This document shows, piece after piece, positions 1 through 12,700 of a stretch of 64,000 nucleotides of DNA. The notes beneath the pieces are model-generated. The model had not been told where the DNA came from and did not search any database. It saw only the letters and a program-made list of their open reading frames with translations. This stretch comes from Hirsutella rhossiliensis. Taxonomy: Eukaryota > Ascomycota > Sordariomycetes > Hypocreales > Ophiocordycipitaceae. The stretch lies in assembly GCF_020360975.1 (NCBI RefSeq), contig NW_025408670.1, positions 3,782,001 through 3,846,000 of the forward strand, given 5' to 3'. The first letter of the stretch is position 1, and every line of letters begins with the position of its first letter. The position numbers and the translations under genes were made by a program.

Positions 1-2744
1 GAACGTTAGCGTTATTCTATCCTTAAGATAAATTTTATAGTCTTATTAGCTATATTTAAGTAACCCTATCTTAAGTTCTTCCTTAAAGAGTTTATTATAT
101 TTCTAGTTTTCCTAAGGGATATTCTTTATTCTATCTTATAAGCTTTATTCTTTCTTTTAAGAGCTAGTTTCTCGTAACTTAAGCTCTTTATTAATTTATT
201 TAAGGTCTTTCCTTAAAGTAATAATAACTCTTTAAATCTTTATATTATATCCTTTATTTTATTTATATTAGATGCTAGGTTATATAGCTATATTAGTTAG
301 TATATAGGTCTTATTAGTTAATTTTATTATATCTGCTAGTTTAGTTACTATTTTCGTTTATATCGCTAAAGCCCGTAATAATTTACTTAAATAGTTATCC
401 CTTTTATCCTATTTAGTAGCTAAATTATCGTAAAATTTTACTTTCTCCTAAATCTATTAGTCCTAGAAACTTATATCTTTATTTTAATATAGCTAGCTAG
501 TTTTCTAGTTAATTAGTAGGTTACTCTCTTATAGCTATAAAAGTCTTAATATAAGGTTATATTCTTTAATATCTATAATATTAAAGTTAACTTATTTATT
601 ATAGCCTTAAATATTAATATTAAGGTAATTAATCTCTATATTAATAATTCCGTTATTATAGTTAAAGGCCTCTCCTTTAATATTTATAAGTTTATATAGA
701 TCTATCTTATATCTCTATATAAGTCGGTAACGATTAACGACTCTAGGTAAAACGTAATTACTTATCGCGCTATAGTCTAAAAGTATATATACGTAATATC
801 CCGCGATTTAAATATTTAATACTATTTAGTTACTATAGCTTACCGTTACTATATATAGGGTCTTTAGATCTTATTATATCGTGCTAGTCTATAGCCCTTT
901 TATAGATAGCGTACCTTATTTTTTACTTAGTCCTTATTCGTTTTATTTAGGTATTCTTCTTTAATTTATTATTAATATCGTTTCTTTATATTTCTATCGT
1001 ATAGTATTATATTAGGGCTTAAGAGACTAATTTCTTATAGCTAATCGAAGATTTCCTATTTCTTAACGCTATATCGTTTATATTATACTACTTTATAGTT
1101 AATTATATACTATACTTTATAATTTTATTTATTTTTATACTAAAGGTTAAGTTTTTATTCTATATCTTTTTATTTTTTATATAATATTTCTATATTAATT
1201 TTTCCTTAGTTAAATACGGCTTATAGCCTTTATATATATTACTAATAATCTTTTAGTATACTATTATATTATTTATACTATACTTATACTTTTTTATATT
1301 TATAAACTCTATAGTTTAGGTATATATATTTATTATAATCTTCTTTATTATATTTAACTTATAGCGTAAGTCTTTAAAAGATTAAGGGTTTAGATATCTT
1401 AGAGTAAGTAGCGTTATATTATTCTTTTATTTTAGCGTATTTATAGATTTTATATATCTCTAAAATATATCTCGTTAATAAACTATAATTATCGCGGTAT
1501 TTAAATAGCGTACTATAATTAGGTTCTAATAATATAACTTAGTCGTTTAAGTAGCGTTAATCGATTTTCTAGTAGTTTAGTTCTATACTTAAGTAGGGTT
1601 TCGAAAGTACTTATCCCTTAAACCTAACTAAGAAGGCGTTATATTATACTTTTATCTAGAAGTATATTATATAATCTAGGTAGACGTATAATATCTATAA
1701 AATATACTTATAGTACTTATAAGTAAGTAGTATTTATAGATCGTTTTTAAATTCTCCTTATAGTTACTATTCTTATTATAACGCTATAAAGGTATTAACT
1801 ATAGTAATAGCTATAATATAGTCTCCTCTATATAGTACTAGTTAATATTAAATTAGTATAGCTTATTAGTTTTCTATAAGAATTTAAGGTATTTATTAGG
1901 TTCTAATTTTAAGTATTTCTTTAAATTCTTCGAAGTATAGAGCGTGTTCTCTAATCGTAGTATTCTCCCTTAATAGCGAGGGTAGTAGTATAAGTTCGTT
2001 CTTATCTTCTATTTCTCTAAGTATTTCTTATTCTTTAGAGCTTATATTATCGATACTTCGTTATTCCTTTTTAGGTTATTATCTAAGTTTCGTAAGTATA
2101 AGGGCTATATTTATATCTTCTTTATTATATTATTTATAGACTACTTATTATTATTATCGATTTTTATTTTATATATCTTCCTAGAATCGTTTACCGTTCT
2201 TCTTAATCTAGTCTTAAGAGACTCCTTTAAGATAAGGGTATTTTAGTTCTATGAATTTAACTTATTTCTATATTTTAGGATCCCTTCGTTATATTATTAT
2301 AAGGGTCTTCTTTAATAGCTTTAGGAACTATCTAGTACCGTTCTTATCGCTTAAGTATACTATATATTTATCGTCGTAATATATAGTCTAACTAAGGAGT
2401 TTATACTTTAGTTCCTATCTATTAATAGCGTTTAGGTATTTCTTACCTTTTAAGGCTAGTACCTAATAGGTTTTCTTTTCCTTATAAGGTTATCTATATT
2501 CCTTAGAGTAATATCTAAGTTTCCTATAGTTAAAATACTTTCCTTTACTTTTCTATATTATATTTAGATCTATCCTACCTAGGTTAGTTATATAGGCGTA
2601 GGTAATAAGAGTTTCGCGCTTCTTTTTATAGTTAGCGCGTTAATTAAAGTTATTCTTATAAGAAGGGTTTTAGTTTCCTCTTCTTTATTTCTTTTCTTAG
2701 TATTACGCGTACTATCTATCGTCGATTCGTACTACTATAGTAAT

Positions 2745-3118
2745 TATTACGAAAAAGATATAGCCGCTTATTAGATATAAGCGATAGCGTTAATTAATAT
2801 ATATAGTATACGCGATATACCCCCTTAGGGATATCGGGTTAATTCGTCCTAGGATACCTAGATATCCTAGACTATAGCGGGAATTTATATATAGGCAGGC
2901 CCTATGCTAAAACCGCGCTTAATTACGCTAGCGGGACTCGAACTACGGGCCTTTTAGGTAGTACGCGCTAGGCTAGCTAGAAGAAGTACGTACGTAGTTA
3001 CCGGGAAGTTCCTAGAGGGGTAACCCCTCCGCCTAGGCTTATAACTATCACGAAAAAGATATAGCCGCCTATTAAATATAAGCGATAGCGTTAATTAACG
3101 TATATAGTATACGCGATA
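2745..3118 (-). mobile_element. TRIM (miniature LTR retrotransposon), copy 1
   Basis: A 374-bp insert has two 73-bp direct terminal repeats (2745-2817, 3046-3118) around a 228-bp body and is flanked by the 5-bp duplication gtaat (2740-2744, 3119-3123). The empty site is visible in GypC at about 51900. Read on the minus strand, the LTR starts TGTCGCG and ends CGTGACA (RIP-altered here). It is followed by a primer-binding site, gttataagcctagg, and ends with a polypurine tract, ctaagggggta. Both match the Copia element at 29983-39967. There is no coding capacity, so movement must have used proteins supplied in trans. The body holds pol III-like A and B boxes (see findings). Confidence 0.9.
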
Positions 3119-3823
3119 GTAATATAGTCCGAGAGGTTATTAGGTCGATTTTCCTTATAGAGCTTATTCTTAACTTCTTTTTTAAGCTTATTATAGAATC
3201 GTAATATAAGAGGTTCGTCGTCCTAATTAAGCTTTAAGGTAACTTAATAGAACTTCGTAGTATAATCTAATACTAAGATCCTTTATTAAAGTTCTTAAAG
3301 TTTTTATTTAGCTTCTTATTCCTTATCGGTTATTCTAAATACCTTTATAATAGCTTCTTTAAATCCTTAGAAACTAGTAAAGACTTTATCTATCTTATTA
3401 TTTTATCGCGCTAGTTAGTTATCGAGAAAGTCCCTTATAATAGGTCTAAACTAAGCGAGTACTGTTCTAAATAAATAATTTCCTACGTAGAGTACCTTTT
3501 CGACTAGGTCTAAGAGTTTAGTAGGGTAAAACTAGTAGTAGGCCTTAAGTTAGGTAAGAAAGTCTTAAAGCGTGCTATAAGTACCGTTAAATAGTCCTAG
3601 CTATTTTAGTTTAACTACTTCTTTAAGGTCCCTAACTTATCTATTACCTCCTCTATTCCTAAGTAACTATACCTTATATTAAAGGGTAATAATCTCGCGT
3701 ATTATATCCTAAGGCGATATAGTAGCTCTAGAGTTAGTTAATCTAGTTTACTATATAAGTATATTAATAGTTACGATATTACTTAGAGTAATATAGTATT
3801 ATATTAAATAAGAGCTTTTAACG

Positions 3824-4100
3824 TATAACGACCGGTATTATTCCTAAGGGATAAACCTATTAAGGGGTTTATATTAGTAGATATAATAGGGCGTGGTCTA
3901 AGTAATAATAAGTATATTACGTTAGTAATAAGTTAGAGGTTATAGACTATAGACTATAACTAAGTAATTAGAATTAGAGATAGAATCGTAATAAAGATCT
4001 ATATTAAAAGCTAGAGAGCTATCTATTTAAAGAAGTAAAAGTAGGTAGCTATATATACCTATAGAGACTATCCTTAGATTATAGGCCTAGCTATAATCCC
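3824..4100 (-). repeat. Truncated 5' LTR of GypC'
   Basis: It begins tataacgaccggtatt, the RIP form of a TGTAACGACCGG LTR tip, and matches the two GypC LTRs (44594-45063, 52606-53073) for about 277 bp. The match stops at about 4100, where those LTRs continue for about 190 bp. The missing end was lost by deletion or displaced by the DNA that follows. Confidence 0.85.
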
Positions 4101-4261
4101 TAACGTTAGATTATATAGAGCGTAGTAATCTCGTTAATCTTAGATTACTTAGATCTCTACGATCCCCTCGATCCTATATCTATTAGATAGTCGTGCTAAC
4201 TATTTATCCGTTAGACTATATTACGTACTTAATATAGTCGACCGTTAGCGGCCTAGTAGCT
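4101..4261. other. RIP-marked DNA of unknown origin
   Basis: It lies between the truncated GypC' LTR and the 3' end of LINE-X1. It matches nothing else I could recognise in the window and has no open frame. Confidence 0.4.
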
Positions 4262-7200
4262 ATAGTCGTAATACTTAAGTAAAGGAACTATTATACTAGT
4301 AGCGCTACTATCTTCTTCTTTTAAAGGCCTACTCTTATATTACTTATATCTTAGGCCTATATTAAGAGGGAATCTCTTACCTCCTTTATTAATAGATAGT
4401 TAATTATTATATAATAGATAGTATCTTATTTTTATCTATAGGTATATATTAATAAGACTATACTAAGGACTTATTAGTTAAAGAAGAAGTTATTAAGCCC
4501 GATCTTTCCTATATATATCTAAGTAATTATTATACTAATATACTTAGGGAGGCCTTTATAATAGTTTAGTATTATCGCTTTATCGAACTATAGCTAAAAG
4601 TTAGTAATATAAAGGGTAGTTTAGTATTATTAAATTATATCTTTTATAGCGTTCTATTAAGCGGCCTATTTCTTATATAGCTTTTTAAGCGACTTAGCTT
4701 TATTTAAGAGGTCGTTCGATCTTATCTAGCTCTAGATCCCCCTTATCTCCTTTATAAAGGGGGGCCTACTAAGTAGTAGCGCTATTAAAGGCTTACTTAC
4801 TCTTTAGTATTACCTCCTCTTAAGTATACCCGCGACTATATTAAATACGCGTTAAATTTAGCTTAGGAGCCCTAAATACTTTAACCGCTAAAGGGTATCT
4901 ATTATTCTTTAGTTTAAGTAAAGGTTAATTAAGGGTACTTATACCTTTACTTTTACTTAATAAACTAAGGTCGCGCGGTAAGCGCCTATTACTACCTAAA
5001 GGTAAGCTAGCTAGTCTTATACTAAGTCCTATATAATCCTATATAGTTTCCCTTTTATAGGCGTTATCTTATAAAATATAACTATAGTATAGGAAATTAA
5101 GGACCGGATTACCTTACTATAGACTTCCTTAGCGCGTAGTAAGGTATAGCTTTATATAGATAATACGAGCTTAGTTAGGGCTATAGTCTAGCGCTTTATC
5201 TTTACTTAAAGCTATTTTAAGTATACTTTTTAGTATAGTTTCTAATATACTTAAACCCTTAGTAAGTAGTCCTCCTAAACTAGTATTACTATATTAGTCT
5301 TAAGGTAAACTAGCGTTATTATCGCTTACCTTCTTTATATAAAGTATATTAACTTACTTTCGATAGTTTAAAAGTAGCCGCGAACTTAGCCGCTTACTCT
5401 ATATATACCTTCTAGGCCTCTTTTAAGCGTATTACTATTATAGCCTTATTAGGTCTAATACTAACTATATTTATATTATTAGTAAAGCTAATAGTATAAA
5501 TACTATATATTATACTAAGCCTCTTATATAAAGGGGTTATATAGTATAGAAATAAGATTAAGGATAAAGGGGAGCCTTAAAGGACTCTTATTAGTACTTA
5601 AGTTAGTTTTAAAGTCCTTTTATTAAAGTAAAGGGTCGATCTTTTATCGCTTATAAAGCATTATATTAAGCTTATAAGCTATCTAGGGTATCCTTAAAGC
5701 TTTAGTTCCCTTATAAGCTTATTATAGTTAACTATATCGAATATACCCTTAATATCTAGCTATAAGAATAATATAATGCCCCTCTAGGCTTAAGTTATAT
5801 ATACTAGTTTTATTACTAATAGGATCGCTACCTTTAAAGAGCACTCCTTCTTATTCCCTATTTATTTATTTAGTAAGATACCGTTTACCTTTATAGCTCC
5901 TACGCTCCTTTAAGCTAGTATTTACTTAAGTACTTTCTCTATTATAAGTAGGAGGGAAATTAGTCTTTATCCCCTTATTATATAGTAAGCTTCTAGCCTC
6001 TTACCTAGCTTTTAAATTACTACTACGTTTATACTATAAAACTATTCTAGGAAATATAAGAGTTAAGTATAGGCGTTAAAGATTATAGCTAGTTACTAGA
6101 CTAAGGCTAGTTTATACTTCTTAATAAACTTTAAGGGGACGCTATTAAAACCCGCTGCTTTTTAGCTTACTATCTTACTTAGCGCTATTATAACGTTAGC
6201 TAGCTAGATCTATTAGTTAACTATAAAGGTCGCCTTAGCTATAAGCTAAGGTAGCTCTTAGGTCGTGCTAGCCTTTAATAAGAAGAACTTAGTAGCTAAT
6301 ATTTAAGTCTTTCCTTTAAAGGTTTCTATTAATTAGTCCTTGCTCTCCTTAACTAATAGCGGGATATAGGTCGGCTTTAATAGTAGCTTACTATAAAGTC
6401 TAGCTTACCTCTTTATATTCTAAAGTTTAGTATTATTAATACTAAATTCCTTTAGAAACTTATACTAATAGGCCCTCCTTACCTTATAGATAGTTTACTT
6501 TTAAGCTATAAACGCCTTATATAAGTCTACTTAGTTTGCCTTACTCCTTTCCTACTTATACTTCCTCCTTACCTTCTTAGCCTCCCTTATTACCCTCCCT
6601 ACCTCTAGGGTAAACTATATATTACCCTTAGGTAATACTCGCCCTTAGTATAAAACTATAGCTATCGCGATTTATATTAAAGTAGCGAAGATATAGTTTA
6701 GGTCCTAGTTAATATCCTTAAGCGTCTAAAGTATTAGCTAGTATCATCTTAGCTAAGATATAGTCTTAGGTTTAACTAGCTTTACTTTTACTTCTTTTTA
6801 CCTTAGGGCTAGTTTAGGTACTTAGGCCTAGGTATCGACCTATAATATAATAGTCTAAGAGATATAGTCTAACTTAGTTAGGTCTAGGTTAGGCCTAGTA
6901 TACTATATCCTAGTCTTTAGTATTACTTAAGCTAGGTTAATAGTACTATCCCTTTAGCTATAGAAAAATCTTATATACTCCTTTTTTAAGGTAGCGAGTT
7001 TAAGTTATAATCTTATTACCTCTTATATAAATTATATCGCGCTATCTAAGGTTCTATTATATTTATTTTAAAGTAAGTAATAGATATTAAAGTCCCTTAC
7101 TATTACTATAGGGTACTTTAGTTTAATTACGCTTAGGTTATATAATACTCTAGCCTTCGTAGCCCTTAGGAGTAAGTAAATTACTTATAGTTTAGTACTA

Positions 7201-9065
7201 TCCTTAAAGATTACCTTGCTTTAGTTTAGTTTAAACTAAGGCGACTATATCCTTAGCCTAAGCCTTTTATATATATATTATATATACCTTCCCTCCTTAT
7301 AAACTAAGCTATAAGGCGCTACTTTAAAAGGGGAGGGGCTGCTTCTTAGTATAGCTTTTACTTCCTATAGTACTATTAAGTTAAAGCTAGCTTAGTAATA
7401 AAGCGCTAACTAAGCTAGCTTATATCTCTTTTATATATTCTAGAATAATACTTTTAATTATATATAAGTAAGGTTAAAGTAAAAAGGGTCGTCTATATAA
7501 GGAAGGAGGCGCTTTATCTACTAACGCTTTTTTATCTACTATACTTATAAATATTATTTATACTTAGTTCGGCCTCCTTAGCCTTACTAGCTAGCGGGTG
7601 TTTTAAGCTCGACCTTTTATCTTAGCGCGGTCTACTTAGTCCTTACTTTTAACCCGCGGTTAATTTAAAAACGCTTTAAGTTTCTATAGTAAGGAGTACT
7701 TATTACTTAGTATATATCTAGGTATTTATAAACTATTAAAGTTATCGCGGGTAGTTTTCCCTTACCTTTTCCTAGGCTTTATACGCTATAGGGTAAGTTT
7801 AGATCTATAATAAGTAGTCCCTTTAATATAAGATATAGTTATAAGGGATTTCGCTCTTCTTAGCCTTATATTTATCCTTGCCTTTATTATATACTATACT
7901 CTTATATTAACTATAGAGTTATATTAATATATACTATTTAGTAATATAGCTATACCTATAGTAATTATAGTACCTTTATAGTTAAACCGACTTATTATAA
8001 GGTTTATATTAAATGATTTATACTTTAAAGACTAGGCTTAGGTTATAAAGTATATTAGCCTCCTTTAAGCTACTAACCTTAATAAGTATAGTTATTACTA
8101 TTAATATCTTAGATTAAGGGTATAGCGCTTAAGCTTAGAAGACCTTAACTTTATTCGCCTTTATAATCTTATAAAGTAATCGCTCTTTATTTACTATTAC
8201 TACCCTTAAAGGGATATTCTTAGCGACTATTATATACGCGTAGTAAGTAATTATAGCCTTTAGTCTAAATATAGCCTTAACCTAGCCTTAGTCCCTTTAA
8301 TAAGCTCTCGCCGCGGTATTAAATATAACCGCGATATCTTTACTTTAAAGGCACCTCGCTACTATAGCGCTTATAGCTTTTAAGGCTATATTTACCGCCT
8401 TTACTATATCCTTTAGTTCGCGGCTTAGGATTTTAAGCGGCGCCTTAGTAAGGACTATAATAATCTTACGTTTATAGCGTAATAGGACTTATATTATTAT
8501 AGCTTTATATTAAGTCGGTCTCTTAGTCTTAGCTATAACTATAGCCTAGGTTTACTTAGGGCCCCCTAAGCTTAAAGCGATACCTAGGTAAAGTTCTTTC
8601 TTAACTACCTCCTTAATTACTTCCTAGATTATTATCTTAAAGCTCTTATTTATATAAAGCACCGCTAATAATATACTACTAGCGCGGCTCTTTACCTTAA
8701 AGAGCCGTTCGACTACTACTTATACCTTACTAAACTATATACTTAAGATAAAGACTATAAGTTTATTATATACTACTTTTTTATAGGGTTACTTAGCGCT
8801 TAGGCTAGTATTATATCGCTACTTTAGGTTTATTAACTCGCCCTATTAAGGTATATAAATTTAAGTAGCGTCTCTTTATACTATATACTTTAATTAAACT
8901 TAGTATATCGATAGCCGCTACTACGTTTACCTACCCCTTAGCGTTAGCGTAGTATTATTACTAAGGGTAATTAATATCGCTAAATTAATTCTTATTATTA
9001 GTTAGTATTTTAGTTATAATATATACCTACTATAGGTATATATCGGATTTATAAGAGTTTTCTTT
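4262..9065 (-). mobile_element. Non-LTR retrotransposon LINE-X, copy 1
   Basis: About 4.8 kb is repeated almost colinearly at 17150-17646 plus 25617-29905. The two copies start to match at a shared acttaagtaaagg and part near 9065 and 29905, so both have about the same length. No LTRs are present. Minus-strand translation gives a LINE-type reverse transcriptase near 5440-5580. Since the 5' end is on the right, the DNA from about 7500 to 9065 should hold ORF1 and any endonuclease, but I could not confirm those domains. All frames are heavily closed by RIP. I see no poly(A) tail or clear target duplication, so the exact ends are estimates. Confidence 0.75.
5440..5580 (-). pseudogene. LINE-X1 reverse transcriptase core
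   Basis: Reading through RIP stops on the minus strand gives G-S-P-L-S followed by I-L-F, the usual LINE block around motif B', and about 25 codons later a catalytic block reading S-F-T-N-N, in which the two Asn are G-to-A changes of the FADD aspartates. This order and spacing fit non-LTR reverse transcriptases rather than Gypsy or Copia. The enzyme would have primed on nicked chromosomal DNA. It is dead: both catalytic Asp are lost and stops interrupt it. Confidence 0.7.
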
Positions 9066-9304
9066 ATTAATTAGTTATTAAAGCTAGTTTAGTTAAGTCT
9101 CCTTAGTCTTATTTAGTTTATAGTTTAAGCGGCGAGGTTATATATTTAGTATAGGTTTAATTTAGTTAGTACTATAATCTTATTATTATACGTCCTCTCT
9201 CTTTCTTAGGTTACTTTAATAAGGTAGGTAGTTAGCTAGGATAGTCTTAGTTAAGGCCGCTTTATCTTTAATATAACCTTAGGGCTATTACCCGCTTTAT
9301 TTAT

Positions 9305-9561
9305 TATAAGAACGCTACTAAGAGGTATAGGCTAATAAAGTACTTAGGTATATAGTATTAATATATCGGTAGGGTATTAGTAGGGAATCGTGCCTACCCC
9401 GCTCGTATATTATAGACCTCTCGCTACTCCGACTAAAGAGGAAAAATCCCTCTTCCCGTAAGCTTTAGTCTTATAATAAGGAGAATATAATATATATAGC
9501 GTAGTACCTCTAGCTACCTCTACTACCTAACTAACTATACCGTAATATATATTCCCTTATA
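9305..9561 (+). repeat. GypA 5' LTR
   Basis: This 257-bp LTR is paired with 16852-17108. The two differ by scattered C/T and G/A changes, as expected if RIP acted on each after insertion. Confidence 0.93.
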
Positions 9562-9765
9562 ATTTCTAAAGCTTCCTTTTTTAGTTACCTAATAGAGATA
9601 GCTACTTAGAGAAGACTACGTAACGCTCCTATAGCGCGATATAGTAGTTAACTAGTTAAGGCCTCTTTATTATATATATTAAGTATCTACTTAGGAGATA
9701 AAGAATAGGAAGATATATCCTTAAAATAGACCCCTATTATAGACGGCGTTATAACTATATCGAAG

Positions 9766-12700
9766 ATGTCGCTACTTATAGGTATAAGATAACCGTCTTA
9801 TAAGGAAAAGCTTACGGCCTTATAAGCGCGCGTTAAGGAGCTAGAGGAGACGAAACGCCTATAAGATCGCGTTATATAATTAGAGGAGGAAATTACTAAA
9901 CGCGCTAGTGCTATCGCTATCCGTTCGGGAAAGCTTCGATAGTCCTACTCCCTTAAATCGGACGGTAGTCGCGGTAGCGAGGTTAAGATTAAAACTATCG
10001 CTTAATTATCTTAACCTACTAATATATAGAAACGTCTAAACTAAACTTACGATTTAAAGAACGCCTTTAGGGCAGCGCTTAGACGCTTTTATTACGATAA
10101 AATAAAGATCCTCTACGTAGTAGATTATATATATAGCGACTATAAAGTAAGATAGCGCCGATACCTTAAAGAATAAACGCTAATTAACTAAACTAAATAT
10201 AGTATAGATTAGGTATACTTTAAGGAATAGATACTTATCTTAATTAAGGATACTATAAATAAGGAGATACTATTAGCGATATAATTAAAGGAAGCTCGCT
10301 AATAAGAAGGCTAGTCCCTCTTAGAGTTTAGCTTATACCTTAACTCCTTAAAGAGGTATTTTAAACGCCTATTAGAAAAGGCGCGTGCTCTTACGTTTTT
10401 CGCTAAGCTAGAGCTATAACTTCGAGACTAAATTAACCTTTATTTAATACCTATTTATACCTACTAACGGGAAAAGCTTATATAAGTCGCTTAATAATAT
10501 TAGGATACTACTACTAATAAGAGGCGATATACTAATACTACTTCTACCCTTAAAGGAACCGGGAATAGAAGTAGTACTATACCCTAAGGCGGTATATATA
10601 GGGGAAGGAATTAAAGAGGTCGATAAGCTAAGCTAAATTATTAAGGAAATACTACTAATTCGACTAATAACTAGTAAGCTAGTAATATACTTACTAAGGG
10701 CCGAACTAAGGGACGTTATCGAGGAAGAGGATCTTCTACTTAATCGGGAATTATATATTTTTAATATAATAAGCTAGGATACTTATCTACGGAATATACT
10801 AATTCTTTAAAGGTAGAAACCCTAGTAAAGACTCTTAGACTTAATACTATAAAATAGGGAAAAGGTAAGATATTAAGGTAAACGCCTCTCCCTTAGTAAA
10901 CTTAATACTTATAAGATAGTTACTTAAAACTCTTATAACGATATTAAGGCGAAACCCTATTAAAGTCCTTATATACTTAGATACTTATAGTACCGTTAAC
11001 CTTATAAATATATACTTTACTTAATAGTAGAGATTACTATAAGTAGCGCTATTATACCTTAAGTTATTAGGGCTTAATAATAGTAGGGTAAGGGAGTATA
11101 AAGTATAGTTAGTACCGCTTTAAATAATAGGTATAAGAAGCACTAAAAAGATAATTACTTATTTCTATATTAGTACTAATAAGTTAACGCTAAACGATTA
11201 AGTACTAATCCTTTTATTAGTTACTACCTTAGAGGATAAATATATCTATATTATTCTATAGAAACGATAGTAGTAGTTTAAGTATTAACTAGGTAGCGAA
11301 ACCTTATAAAACCCCTATAGATTCCTTTAGGAATATAGGAATAAAGTAAGGGTATATATAATAGCGCTTAATCTTAAACTAATCCTACTACTAAATAAAG
11401 ATAAAGATAAAGGGATTTTATAGGAAGAATAGGCCGAAATCCTACTAACTCTTTACTAGTTTAAAGATACTTTCTCGGCTAATAAATCTAACTTACTACT
11501 AGCTAGAAAAGGAATAGATTACTTAATTAATTTAATCCTTAATATAGAACCCCCTTATAAACCGATTTACCCTTTATTATAAAGGGAACTCTAAGTATTA
11601 CGCGATTAGATCTAAGACGTAATAAGAAGGAAAATAATCTAGGAGTTAAAGAGCTTAGCTAGAGCGCCTATCCTTTTCGTTCTAAAAAAGGATAGTACCT
11701 TATAGCTATATATAGACTACCGAGGACTTAACCGGGTTATATAAAAAAATTAGTACCCTTTACCCCTTATTTCGGAGATTATTAACTACTATTAAGGAGC
11801 TAAGTATTTTTCTAAGATTAATATATAGAATATATATTAACGTATTTAAATTTAAGAAGGAGATAAATAAAAGACTGCTTTTTAAACGCGTTATAGATAT
11901 TTTAAATACCTAGTAATGCCCTTTAGACTTACTAATATACTAGCTACGTTTTAGAGCTATATCTATTAGGCGCTTAAGGGGCTTATAGATATAATCTATA
12001 TAGTCTACCTTAATAATATCCTTATATACTCTAAGATAAGAGAAGAATATACTAAATACTTATAATAAGTAATAGAAAGGTTAAGGGCTATAAAGCTCTA
12101 TATAAAACTATTAAAGTATATCTTTTATTAATAGTTAGTTAAGTTCCTTAGGTTTATTTTATCTATTAATAAGGTATCGATAGACCTTCGATAGGTAAAG
12201 GTAATAGCCTAATAGCTTAAACCTATAACCTACTATAATATTTAGGTTTTCCTTAAGTTCTATAATTTTTACCGACGATTTATATATAGGTACTTAAGAG
12301 TTATAGCGCCCTTAACTATATTACTAAAGGGGAGTAAGAACGGGAAAAGGCTAGGGAGTATAGAGCTAAACCTTACCGAAAGGGCAGCGTTTTAGGCTCT
12401 TAAGGATACTTTTTAAAGAGCCCTACTCCTTTAATATTACGATCTAGAAAAACGTATTTATATCGAAATAGATATATCGTAATTCGCGATAGTAGGGATT
12501 ATCTCTTAACCTAATAATAAAGGACGTTACTATTTAATTGTATTTTAGTTAAGGAAGTTTACTAGAGCTAAACTTAATTATAGTATTTTAGACTAAGAAC
12601 TATTCGCTATCGTTAAGTTATTTAAATACTAGCAATATTACGTTAAAGGGGTAGTATATAAAGTAAAGGTATTATCGGACTACTATAACCTCTAAACGTT

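Larger units (their letters stand above)
1..4100 (-). mobile_element. Gypsy element GypC', 5' part, cut by the window edge
   Basis: This stretch is a near-duplicate of 48597-52880, the 5' two-fifths of the complete element GypC. The shared block starts with the same bases at 1 and 48597 and runs, with scattered C/T and G/A differences, into a shared LTR. The coding strand is minus, as shown by the reverse transcriptase of the complete copy, so this piece should carry gag and the start of pol; the rest lies left of position 1. All frames are closed by RIP stops. The copy differs from GypC by a 374-bp TRIM at 2745-3118 and lacks the 568-bp insert that GypC has at 50304. Family assignment rests on the complete copy. 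Confidence 0.85.

Noticed and set aside
2900..3010. A functional tRNA gene on the minus strand
   Set aside because: A- and B-box-like motifs are present, but the T stem does not pair and the spacing between boxes is about 12 bases short.
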